Below the pieces are notes generated by a model that was not told the origin of the DNA, searched no databases, and was given only the letters and a program-made list of their open reading frames with translations. The position numbers and the translations under genes were made by a program. Below, in pieces: positions 5,701 through 12,757 of a stretch of 12,757 nt of DNA. How positions within the stretch are numbered: the first letter of the stretch is position 1; each line of letters opens with the position of its first letter. Source of the DNA: an uncultured Leucobacter sp. (lineage in GTDB: Bacteria > Actinomycetota > Actinomycetes > Actinomycetales > Microbacteriaceae); assembly GCA_945952575.1 (NCBI GenBank), contig CAMFIY010000046.1, positions 1 through 12,757 on the forward strand, given 5' to 3'.

Positions 5701-7398
5701 ATGCTTCAGCGAAGCAGCGGTGAAGGCCGACCCATCGAGTACGAGCTCGTCGAAGCCGCGCCCGAGAGCCCGCTCTCACGTCCCGCCCGCGTGCGGATGC
5801 GCGACGGGGTCCACCTCGCTGCCGACGTCTACCTGCCGGGAGGCGACGAATCACCGGGCGACACCGTCCTGATCCGCCTGCCCTACGACAAGAACGGCGC
5901 CTACACGTTCATCCCGCTGATCGCAGAGTACTTCACGGCCAGCGGCTACCGCGTCGTCGCCCAGGACGTGCGCGGCAAGTTCCGATCGGAGGGGCAGGCG
6001 ATGCTCTTCGTGAACGAGGCCCGCGACGGAGAGGACACCCTCGACTGGATCATCCGCCAGCCGTGGTCGAACGGCCGCGTCGCGATGTGGGGAGACAGCT
6101 ACTACGGCTACACCCAGTGGGCGGCGGCGTCGACCGGACACCCCGCGCTGAAAGCGATCGCGCCCCGCGTCACGGGCACCGGACTCGGCGAACCGGTGCG
6201 TGCCGAGCCGGAGGATCGCACGCGCGCGGTCGAATGGGGGATCACCTACCTCTACCCGATCACCCACTTCCACGGCCGCGCGACCTACCTGTGGGAGCCC
6301 GACTGGACGGAGCGCGATTTCGCCGCGCAGGTCGAAGGGTTCCTCGCCGAGACCGGCCTGCGCCCGCCCTCCTACGACCAATGGGTGCCGCACGTCGTGC
6401 ACCTGCCGCGCTTTCCTGCCGGGGACCCCTTCGCCGGGCGTTCCGTGCCCGCGCTGCACACCATCGGCTGGTGGGACAACTGCGCATCGCTCTCGTGGCA
6501 CGACGTCGCCGAGATCGAGCAGCGCCCCGGCTGGTCCGCCCACCACTATCTGCGCATCGAGCCCATCGACCACGAGAGCTACCAGCTGATCGAGGCGGCG
6601 GGGGATCGCGTCGCCGAGCGTAGCGAGGCCCACATCCGTGCGCTGCTGCCGCGCACGCTCGACCCCGCGCTCGAGTTCTTCGAGGTCTTCCTGCGCGGCG
6701 CTGGGAGCCCGGCGGACATTCCGCGCGTCAGCTGGAACCTCGCCGGCACTCCGGGAATGCGCGAGAGCGCGAGCTGGCCGCCGGCGGGAACCCGGACCGT
6801 AACGCTCTTCGGCGTCGCGGGCGACGGGGAAGGCGGAGCGCTGAGCCGCGCCGAACCCGGTGACGAGCTGTGGTCGACGTGGACGCACGACCCCGCCGAT
6901 CTCGTGCCGTCGAGTGCGAAGGACGCCTTCTCGTTCCTCCTCGAGCTGCCCGACGAAGCGCCCATCGGAGCGCGTGACGACGTGCTCGTCTTCACCTCGG
7001 CCCCGACCTTCGGCGACGTCGACCTGGCCGGGCCGGTGGGCGCGCGGGCCCGGATCCGATCGAGCGGCCCGGTCATGGACTGCTTCGTGAGGCTGCTGGA
7101 CGTCGCACCCGACGGCACGGCGCTCCGGATCGCCCGCGGGCAGATCCAGCTGCGAAACGCGACCGAGCCGGGCACCGTCGACATCGACCTCGGTCATCTC
7201 GGCTACCGACTCGCCGCCGGTCATCGCCTGCGCGTGCACGTCTCGAGCAGCGACTACCCGGAGTACCTGCCCCAGACCGGCACCGGCGCGGATCCCTGGA
7301 CCTGGGGCGAAACCGCGATCAACACCCAGCAGCTCGCGATCGGCGGCCCCGACGCCTTCGCGCTGAACCTCACCCTCCTGGAAGGAGAACTGCCGTGA
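5701..7398 (+). CDS. CocE/NonD-family serine hydrolase
   Basis: This 565-residue alpha/beta hydrolase belongs to the cocaine esterase/X-Pro dipeptidyl-peptidase (S15) family, which cleaves acyl esters, amides or peptides. The family opening is visible as VRMRDGVHLAADVYLPGG (31-48). The strand and oxyanion region are GYRVVAQDVRGKFRSEG (82-98), and the nucleophile elbow is MWGDSYYGYTQW with Ser133. The likely acid is Asp259 in HTIGWWDN, and the likely His is His291 in IDHES, where the family more often has W-x-H. The C-terminal third (from about 385) is the jelly-roll domain, with LVFTSAPTFGDVDLAGPVGA and a final beta-rich stretch. There is no signal peptide, so it should be cytoplasmic. AAGGAG lies four bases before ATG. 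It is the first gene of the operon, and its stop overlaps the next start (GTGA). With the ABC importer downstream it probably processes the imported substrate. Confidence 0.9.
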   Translation: MLQRSSGEGRPIEYELVEAAPESPLSRPARVRMRDGVHLAADVYLPGGDESPGDTVLIRLPYDKNGAYTFIPLIAEYFTASGYRVVAQDVRGKFRSEGQAMLFVNEARDGEDTLDWIIRQPWSNGRVAMWGDSYYGYTQWAAASTGHPALKAIAPRVTGTGLGEPVRAEPEDRTRAVEWGITYLYPITHFHGRATYLWEPDWTERDFAAQVEGFLAETGLRPPSYDQWVPHVVHLPRFPAGDPFAGRSVPALHTIGWWDNCASLSWHDVAEIEQRPGWSAHHYLRIEPIDHESYQLIEAAGDRVAERSEAHIRALLPRTLDPALEFFEVFLRGAGSPADIPRVSWNLAGTPGMRESASWPPAGTRTVTLFGVAGDGEGGALSRAEPGDELWSTWTHDPADLVPSSAKDAFSFLLELPDEAPIGARDDVLVFTSAPTFGDVDLAGPVGARARIRSSGPVMDCFVRLLDVAPDGTALRIARGQIQLRNATEPGTVDIDLGHLGYRLAAGHRLRVHVSSSDYPEYLPQTGTGADPWTWGETAINTQQLAIGGPDAFALNLTLLEGELP

Positions 7399-7901
7399 CC
7401 GAGACGAACGAGACCGCTGCGCAGGCCGCGCTCATGGAGCCGAAGCTCGAGTACGCCTTCGAGCTCCGGGTCGACGTGGATCCCGAGTACCGCATCGGGC
7501 GCAGCACCGACGAGAGCCTGAGCTTCACCCCGATCACCGGCGGCACCGTCTCGGGGCCCCTGTTGAACGGCGCGGTGCTCGCGGGCGGCGGTGACTGGGC
7601 GGTCGAGCGATCCGGGACTTCGCAGCTCGAAGCGCGCTACCTGCTCCGAGCCGAAGACGGCGCCGTGATCGACATCCTCAACCGCGGCTATTTCCGCGCC
7701 TCCCCGGAGGTGCTCGCCCGGCACGAGCGCGGCGAGCACGTCTCCGAGGAGGAGGTCTACTTCCGCACCGCCCCGGTGTTCCAGACCGATGCCCCGGCGC
7801 ACCGCTGGCTCGCCGAGCATCAGTTCATCGGCCTCGCCCGCGACGGCGTGGGCGAGGGGGGCGGCCTCCAGATCTGCGTCCGCGTCTTCGTGCTGCGCTG
7901 A
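7395..7901 (+). CDS. DUF3237 domain protein
   Basis: This 168-residue protein belongs to the DUF3237 (UPF0311) family of small beta-barrel proteins, whose biochemical function is not established. The family signature is clear: FTPITGGTVSGP (45-56), GAVLAGGGDWAV (59-70), LEARYLLRAEDGAVIDILNRG (78-98), YFRTAPVFQTDAPAHRWL (122-139) and the closing VRVFVLR. The GTG start overlaps the hydrolase stop in GTGA, and AAGGAG (7382-7387) sits seven bases before it, so the two genes are translationally coupled. DUF3237 genes are often found near catabolic hydrolases and aromatic degradation genes. Here the coupling suggests an accessory role with the hydrolase, for example acting on its product, but that is inference. 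There is no signal peptide. Confidence 0.88.
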   Translation: MTETNETAAQAALMEPKLEYAFELRVDVDPEYRIGRSTDESLSFTPITGGTVSGPLLNGAVLAGGGDWAVERSGTSQLEARYLLRAEDGAVIDILNRGYFRASPEVLARHERGEHVSEEEVYFRTAPVFQTDAPAHRWLAEHQFIGLARDGVGEGGGLQICVRVFVLR

Positions 7902-8018
7902 CTTCTGAACGACTGATCCTCTTCGCCGCTGCGTGACCGCACCCGATCCGCTGCACTCTCCCCAGAACCCGAACCCCGCACTGACGCGGAGACACATTCC
8001 ATGAAAGGAATACGAACG
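7902..8018 (+). other. Spacer before the binding-protein gene
   Basis: These 117 bp are the largest gap inside the operon. I see no convincing promoter or U-tract terminator. A 4-bp stem near 7976-7989 (CCGC/GCGG) is too weak to name. GAAAGGA (8003-8009) is the ribosome binding site of the next gene, nine bases before ATG 8019. Confidence 0.5.
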
Positions 8019-9659
8019 ATGAAACGAACCGCATTCACGGCGAGCCTGGCCCTCGCCGGCGCGGCGCTGATCGCGCTCACCGCCTGTGCGCCCCGTGAGA
8101 GCTCGAACGGCGGCAAGGAGGCCGTCGACGAGACGAAGCTCGTGGATGCGCTGCCGGCCGCCACCAAGGCCGTCGACGAGGTCACCTGGGGCGTGGTCGA
8201 GGGGGAGCCTGCCACGCTCGACCCGGTGAACACCGCCAACCTCGTCATCCCGAACCTCTGCGACAATCTGCTGTCGCTGCAGCCCGACTTCTCGGTCGAG
8301 CCGGGTGTCGCCGAGCGCGCGGAGTGGGCGGACCCGGTGACCTTCGTCATCGCGCTTCGCCCGGACGTGACGTTCTGGGACGGGAGCGCGCTGACCGCCG
8401 ACGACGTGGTCTACAGCCTGAAGCGCAACATGGATCCCGTCTCGCAGTGGTACGGCGCTTTCGCGCTCGTGAAGAGCATCGAGAAGACCGGTGATCTCGA
8501 GGTGACGGTTCGCTTCACCGCGCCCGACTCGGCGTTCCGCGACGCGATCTCGGGCCAGGGCGGCGCGGTGATGAGCGCGGCCTTCGGCAAGCAGGCCGGC
8601 AAGTCGCTCGGCACGGCCGAGGGCGGCCTCATGTGCACCGGACCCTACGAACTCGCGAAGGGCGGCTGGACGCCGGGCAGCGAACTCGTGACGACCGCGA
8701 ACGAGCACTACTGGGGCGGCGCGCCGCTCGTGAAGAAGCTGAAGTACGTGTTCGTCAATGACGCGTCGACGTTGGCGACCGCGCTGACCGAGGGCGAGAT
8801 CGACGGGGCGCTGGGCGTGTCGCCGACGGTTCGCGCGGCCTTCGATGGGACGGGCGCCGGGCGCCTGATCCTCGGCCATTCGACGGCCTCATACAGCTTC
8901 GGGCCGGCGCAGGCGACCGGGCCCGCGGCGAATCCGAAGATCCGCCAGGCCCTCAGCTACGCGATCGACCGGAAGCAGTACATCGACACCGTGCTGAACG
9001 GCCTCGGCTACGCGCAGAAGACGATCGTCCCCGAGTTCTCGTTCCAGTCCATGGAGGAGGCCGACGTCTACCAGGCCGGCTACGACGCCCTCGAGACCCC
9101 GACGCTCGACCTCGAGCGGGCGAAGCAGCTCGTCGAGGAGAGCGGCGAGGACGTGAGCAAGCCGATCGTCATCGCCGTCCCCGCGGGCGCCACCGAGTTC
9201 ACGAACACCGCACAGATCATCCAGAGCGCCGGCAAGCAGATCGGGCTCGACATCACGATCGACGCCATGCAGGCCTCCGACTTCGGCGCACTCTTCTACG
9301 ATCCGGCCGGTCGCGACGGGATCGATTTCGTCGCGACTCAGGGCTATCTCGAGACGCCGGGCGTGCTCGGCTACCCGTCGCTGTTCCTGCTGCCGGCGGA
9401 GCTCGGCGGCGTGTTCAACTGGAGCGGCTACGCGAACGACGAGGTGACCGGGCACATGCAGGCGGCTCGCACCGCGACCGATCCGAAGATCGCGGCGACC
9501 GAGTTCGTGGCAGCGCAGAAGATATTCGCGCCCGACATGCTGCAGATCACGCTGGCCGGCGCCTACCAGGTCAGCTATCTGAACACGGACCTGACGGGGC
9601 TCGTCACCTCGGTCGCGGTGTACAGCAGCCCCTGGGCGCTGCACCTCGGGGCAGAGTAA
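8019..9659 (+). CDS. ABC transporter solute-binding lipoprotein, family 5
   Basis: This extracytoplasmic substrate receptor for the Dpp/Opp-type transporter encoded next to it has 546 residues, the normal length. The N-terminus is a lipoprotein signal (MKRTAFTASLALAGAALIAL, then lipobox LTAC with Cys23), so it is tethered to the outer face of the membrane. The SBP_bac_5 signature region is recognisable as PGVAERAEWADPVTFVIALR (95-114) followed by PDVTFWDGSALTADDVVYSL (115-134). Typical later elements are also present: NEHYWGGAPLVKKLKYVFV and IRQALSYAIDRKQYI. ATG 8019 is preferred over an in-frame ATG at 8001 because GAAAGGA is nine bases before it and because it gives a clean signal peptide. 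Family-5 proteins bind peptides, nickel, haem, opines, sugars and other small molecules, so the family alone does not give the ligand. The operon suggests an ester, amide or peptide cut by the CocE-type hydrolase. Confidence 0.92.
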   Translation: MKRTAFTASLALAGAALIALTACAPRESSNGGKEAVDETKLVDALPAATKAVDEVTWGVVEGEPATLDPVNTANLVIPNLCDNLLSLQPDFSVEPGVAERAEWADPVTFVIALRPDVTFWDGSALTADDVVYSLKRNMDPVSQWYGAFALVKSIEKTGDLEVTVRFTAPDSAFRDAISGQGGAVMSAAFGKQAGKSLGTAEGGLMCTGPYELAKGGWTPGSELVTTANEHYWGGAPLVKKLKYVFVNDASTLATALTEGEIDGALGVSPTVRAAFDGTGAGRLILGHSTASYSFGPAQATGPAANPKIRQALSYAIDRKQYIDTVLNGLGYAQKTIVPEFSFQSMEEADVYQAGYDALETPTLDLERAKQLVEESGEDVSKPIVIAVPAGATEFTNTAQIIQSAGKQIGLDITIDAMQASDFGALFYDPAGRDGIDFVATQGYLETPGVLGYPSLFLLPAELGGVFNWSGYANDEVTGHMQAARTATDPKIAATEFVAAQKIFAPDMLQITLAGAYQVSYLNTDLTGLVTSVAVYSSPWALHLGAE

Positions 9660-9718
9660 CCGGGCAGCGGACTCGTGCGCGGCAACGGCGAAGACGACGA
9701 AACGATGCGGAGGACGAC

Positions 9719-10675
9719 GTGAACGGCCTGTTTCGGGCGTTGCTCGGGCAGCTCGGCGGTCTGCTGCTGACGCTGTTCCTCTCGAGCGTCGTCATCTTCT
9801 CGGCGCTGCTGCTGACCCCCGGCGATCCCATCGCGGCGATCGCCGGGGGCGCCAAGCCCACGCCCGAGCTGATCGCGCAGATCCGCGCGGACTACCGCCT
9901 CGACGATCCGATCTGGCTGCGCTATTGGCACTGGCTGAGCGGCGTCCTCACCGGCGATCTCGGGCGATCCTTCGTCTACAAGACCGACGTGATGAACCTC
10001 GTGGCTCCGCGATTCGGGATCACCTTCCAGCTGGTGCTGCTCACCGTCGCGGTCATCCTCGTATTCGGCGTCGGCTCCGGAATCCTGGCGGCAACGCGGG
10101 GCCGAGCCGTCGACCGGGGCGTCGCCGTCCTGACCTCGCTCGGGATGGCGCTGCCCACCTTCGTCGTCGCGATCCTGCTGATCTGGGTGTTCGCGAAGAG
10201 CCTGGGCTGGTTCCCGGTCTACGGTGAGGGATCCGCGGGTCTCGACCGCTTCTGGCACCTGGTGCTGCCGGCGGTCTCGCTGGCGGTCATGTTCAACGCC
10301 TACATCAGTCGGGTCACGCGCAGTTCGCTCGTCGCGCAGTTGCACTCCGAGCACGTCGAGACGGCTCGGGTGCGCGGGATCCCGGCCGGGCGCGTCTTCC
10401 GCGTCCACGTCTTCCGCAATGCCGCTCCGCAGATCCTCGCGATCTCCGGAGTCACCGTCGCCGGGTTGTTCGCCGCCTCGGCGATCGCCGAGCAGGCCTT
10501 CGGCCTCGGCGGGCTGGGCTCGCTGCTCACCGAGGCGGCTGCGCGGAAGGACCTGCCGGTCGTGCAGGTGGTCTCGCTGCTGTTCGTCGCGATCTTCGTC
10601 GTCCTGAACGCAGCCGCCGACCTCCTGAGCGCCGTCATCGATCCGGACACCGTCACCAGCGGGAGGACCGCATGA
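9719..10675 (+). CDS. ABC transporter permease, DppB/OppB type
   Basis: This 318-residue membrane protein is one of the two pore-forming subunits of the importer. It has the DppB-type N-terminus: TM1 (about 10-32) followed by LLTPGDPIAAIAGGAKPTPE and the periplasmic segment ending in GVLTGDLGRSFVYKTDV (75-91). The core with five further TM helices lies at roughly 99-124, 132-160, 178-200, 238-260 and 282-305. The EAA loop that contacts the ATPase is EHVETARVRGIPAGRVFRVH (211-230), with the conserved A-R-x-x-G. Translation starts at GTG 9719, five bases after GGAGG (9709-9713). The 59-bp gap after the binding-protein gene has no visible terminator. The stop overlaps the next ATG (ATGA). Confidence 0.93.
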   Translation: MNGLFRALLGQLGGLLLTLFLSSVVIFSALLLTPGDPIAAIAGGAKPTPELIAQIRADYRLDDPIWLRYWHWLSGVLTGDLGRSFVYKTDVMNLVAPRFGITFQLVLLTVAVILVFGVGSGILAATRGRAVDRGVAVLTSLGMALPTFVVAILLIWVFAKSLGWFPVYGEGSAGLDRFWHLVLPAVSLAVMFNAYISRVTRSSLVAQLHSEHVETARVRGIPAGRVFRVHVFRNAAPQILAISGVTVAGLFAASAIAEQAFGLGGLGSLLTEAAARKDLPVVQVVSLLFVAIFVVLNAAADLLSAVIDPDTVTSGRTA

Positions 10676-11535
10676 GCGTCGCGCAGATCGCACAGGGGAG
10701 GGTGGCGAGGCCCGCCCGCCGCGCCGCGCAGCGGGACTGGATGTTCATCGTCTCACTCGTCCTCTTCGGACTGGTCGCGCTCGCCGCGATCGTCGGCCCC
10801 TGGCTCGCGCCCTACGATCCGGACCAGCTCTATGCCGGCCCGGTCAACGGCGCGGCGAGCCTCGATCACCTCTTCGGCACGGACGACGTCGGGCGGGACA
10901 TCCTCTCGCGAGTCCTGGTCGGAGGAGGCGCGAGCGTGTTCGCGCCGATCGCGATCGTGATCCTCTCGACCCTGTCGGGTGCGTCGATCGCTCTGGTCGC
11001 GGCCTGGTTCGGCGGCGTCGCGCGCGGGGTCATCGCTCGGGTCATCGACGTGATCTTCGCGATACCGGGTCTCGTGCTCGCGGTGCTGGCGGTCGCGATG
11101 TTCGGCAAGGGGCTCGCGGCGCCGGTAGTCGCACTCTCGATCGCATACATCCCCGTCGTCGCCCGGCTCACGCAGACCGCGGCCTCGCGGGAACTCGGGA
11201 AACCTTACATCGCGGCATTGCGGATCCAGGGGGTGTCGAGCCTCGCCATCTGCTTCCGGCACCTCATCCCCGCGCTCGTGCCGGTGGTCGCGGCTCAGGC
11301 CGCCGTCGGCTTCGGCTACGCGATGCTCGACCTCGCGGCGATCTCCTTCCTGGGTCTCGGCCAGCAGCCGCCGGCGGCCGACTGGGGCTCGATGATCGCG
11401 AGCGGCCAGGCCTCGATCCTCTCCGGCGCGCCGGAGCAGTCGCTCTTCCCGTCGATCCTGGTCGTCATCACGATCCTCGCGGTGGGCATCATCGGAGCAC
11501 GGGTCACCGTTTGGGCCGAAGGGAAGGAACAATGA
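10672..11535 (+). CDS. ABC transporter permease, DppC/OppC type
   Basis: This is the second pore subunit, 287 residues, pairing with the DppB-type protein upstream. A basic cytoplasmic N-terminus (ARPARRAAQRD) leads into TM1 (about 24-46). The family-specific segment HLFGTDDVGRDILSRVLVGG (66-85) follows, with the invariant G-T-D-x-x-G-R-D. The EAA loop is around 173-202 (RELGKPYIAALRIQGVSS and onward), with alanine and glycine in the expected places. FLGLGQQPPAADWGSMI (226-242) is the usual DppC signature before the last TM helix (about 259-280). The gene is coupled on both sides by ATGA overlaps, so all transporter parts should be made in fixed proportion. Apart from a slightly short periplasmic region it looks standard. 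Confidence 0.93.
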   Translation: MSVAQIAQGRVARPARRAAQRDWMFIVSLVLFGLVALAAIVGPWLAPYDPDQLYAGPVNGAASLDHLFGTDDVGRDILSRVLVGGGASVFAPIAIVILSTLSGASIALVAAWFGGVARGVIARVIDVIFAIPGLVLAVLAVAMFGKGLAAPVVALSIAYIPVVARLTQTAASRELGKPYIAALRIQGVSSLAICFRHLIPALVPVVAAQAAVGFGYAMLDLAAISFLGLGQQPPAADWGSMIASGQASILSGAPEQSLFPSILVVITILAVGIIGARVTVWAEGKEQ

Positions 11536-12757
11536 ACGGGATGCAGCGGACGGGGTCGGCGGAGGTGCCGCCTGCGGATCGTCTCGAGACCGTCCTCTCG
11601 CTCGAGAAGCTCTCGATCGCCGCACCGGGTCCCGAAGGATCGCGCACGATCGTGCAGGACTGCACGCTGTCGGTCGGCCGCGGCGAAGCAGTCGGACTGG
11701 TCGGCGAATCCGGTTCGGGCAAGACCCTCTCCGTGCGCGCCGTCGCCGGCCTGCTGCCCGAGGGCTTCGCCGTCGGCGGGCGCATCGAGGTCGAGGGTCG
11801 AGATCTGGCTGCGCTCGGCGCACGCGATCTCCGCGAACTGCGGGCCCGCCGTCTCGGCATGGTGTTCCAGACGCCTCGCGCGCACCTGAACCCGCTGCGC
11901 ACCATCGGAGACTTCCTGACGGAGGCGCTCGTCACGGTCGCCGGCCAGTCGCGCGGCCTCGCCGACCGCCGGGCGATGGAGCTGCTCGACGAGGTCGGGA
12001 TCGCGGATCCCGCGCGCCGCCTGAGGCAGTTCCCCGCCGAGCTCTCCGGCGGCCTGCTCCAGCGCGTCATGATCGCGGCCGCGCTCGCCATGGATCCGCA
12101 GATCCTGCTCGCCGACGAGATCACCACCGCGCTCGACGTGACCACCCAGGAGGAGGTCATGGCCGTGATCGCGGAACTGCGCCGCGAACGCGACCTCGCG
12201 CTCCTGTTCATCACGCACGATCTCGCCCTGGCCGGGGCCGTCTGCGATCGCGTCGCCGTCATGCAGCACGGCCGCACGATCGAGACCCTGCACGCCGCGA
12301 CCATGCGGCGGGACGCGCGAGAGGAGTACACCCGCGTCCTCATGTCGGCGGCCCTCGGCGCGGAGGCGCCCGCAGCCGCAGCCGACGCGACATCGCCGGA
12401 CGAGCCGGCAGAGCCCCTCCTGCGGGTGGACGGACTGCGCAAGACCTATCGGGTCCGACGGGCGCGCGGCGGCGGTCGAGAAGAGCTGGTGGCGGTCGAC
12501 GAGGTCGGATTCGCACTCTCCGCGGGAGGATCGCTCGGCATCGTGGGCGAATCGGGATCCGGCAAGTCGACGACGGCCAGGATCATCTGCGGTCTCGAGC
12601 GCGCCGACGCGGGCGCCGTGCGGGTCCGCGGACAGCACTGGGATCTGCCGGCGCGCGGCGGAGCCGAGCGTCGGCGGCGCGCGAAGACCGTGCAGATGGT
12701 GTTCCAGGACCCGTACCAATCGCTCGATCGGCGCCAGAGCGTCGCCCAGTGCCTGAA
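11532..12757 (+). CDS. Two-domain ABC importer ATPase (DppD-DppF fusion), 3' end missing
   Basis: This energising subunit of the importer starts at ATG 11532 (ATGA overlap, GAAGGAA just upstream) and stays open to the window edge, giving 408 residues so far. Domain 1 has Walker A GESGSGKT (58-65), Q-loop Gln113 in MVFQTPRAHLNP, signature LSGGLLQR (171-178), Walker B ILLADEITTALD (191-202, with catalytic Glu196) and switch His229 in FITHDLA. An Ala/Pro/Glu-rich linker at about 274-295 leads to domain 2, with Walker A GESGSGKS (339-346) and Q-loop MVFQDPYQSLD (389-399). The window ends before its signature and Walker B. Two nucleotide-binding domains in one chain replace the separate DppD and DppF. 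Domain 1 has Ile where most Dpp/Opp ATPases have Pro in the DEPTTALD motif, and LSGGLLQR instead of LSGGMxQR. All catalytic residues seen are intact, so it should be active. Confidence 0.93.
   Translation, partial: MNGMQRTGSAEVPPADRLETVLSLEKLSIAAPGPEGSRTIVQDCTLSVGRGEAVGLVGESGSGKTLSVRAVAGLLPEGFAVGGRIEVEGRDLAALGARDLRELRARRLGMVFQTPRAHLNPLRTIGDFLTEALVTVAGQSRGLADRRAMELLDEVGIADPARRLRQFPAELSGGLLQRVMIAAALAMDPQILLADEITTALDVTTQEEVMAVIAELRRERDLALLFITHDLALAGAVCDRVAVMQHGRTIETLHAATMRRDAREEYTRVLMSAALGAEAPAAAADATSPDEPAEPLLRVDGLRKTYRVRRARGGGREELVAVDEVGFALSAGGSLGIVGESGSGKSTTARIICGLERADAGAVRVRGQHWDLPARGGAERRRRAKTVQMVFQDPYQSLDRRQSVAQCL

Noticed and set aside
5531..5872. TTG-initiated frame through the operon leader into the hydrolase gene
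   Set aside because: It begins inside the predicted -35 box, has no ribosome binding site, and the part overlapping the hydrolase has shadow composition. An internal ATG at 5639 has only a weak, distant AGGAA.
8001..8018. Upstream in-frame ATG as the start of the binding-protein gene
   Set aside because: The GAAAGGA ribosome binding site lies inside this segment and is correctly spaced for ATG 8019, which also gives a normal lipoprotein signal.
7254..8879. 541-codon minus-strand frame, and similar long frames at 5851-7239, 8889-9644, 9575-10693 and 11316-12719
   Set aside because: All lie antisense to well-recognised genes, have shadow composition (Arg, Gly, Asp, His rich) and lack family motifs or good ribosome binding sites.

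Overview
The window is GC-rich throughout, with strong G/C bias at third codon positions, GTG starts and an actinobacterial gene content: a DUF4349 lipoprotein, a small NATD1-like acetyltransferase, and two genes that look leaderless. It most likely comes from a high-GC actinobacterium, perhaps of Microbacteriaceae type. That placement is inference; there is no rRNA or other phylogenetic marker. I see no IS element, tRNA, CRISPR array or phage gene.

Left part (1-4872): individual genes with no obvious common task. In order these are the 3' end of an unrecognised charge-rich protein (+), a non-coding stretch with a tandem duplication of about 30 bp, a small GNAT acetyltransferase (-), a 12-TM APC-superfamily amino acid/amine permease (+), a DUF4349 lipoprotein (-) whose 3' end overlaps the permease by 117 bp, and a cytoplasmic FAD-dependent amine oxidase (+).

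Centre (4873-5700): a TetR-family regulator (-) that converges on the amine oxidase and diverges from the large operon to its right. The 248-bp divergent spacer holds a promoter for each direction. Between them is an imperfect palindrome that abuts one -35 box and contains the other, the classic layout for a TetR repressor controlling both itself and the operon. The operon promoter is followed by a leader of about 135 nt with possible RNA structure.

Right part (5701-12757, running off the window): a tightly packed operon with GTGA and ATGA stop/start overlaps. It encodes a CocE/NonD-type serine hydrolase with no signal peptide, a DUF3237 protein, a family-5 solute-binding lipoprotein, two Dpp/Opp-type permeases, and a two-domain (DppD-DppF fused) ATPase that is cut by the window end. 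The simplest reading is an import-then-hydrolyse module. The binding protein captures a small ester, amide or peptide-like compound, the ABC transporter imports it, and the cytoplasmic hydrolase cleaves it, all under TetR control by the substrate or a product. The neighbouring amine oxidase could act on a released amine, but that link is speculative. The substrate cannot be read from the sequence.
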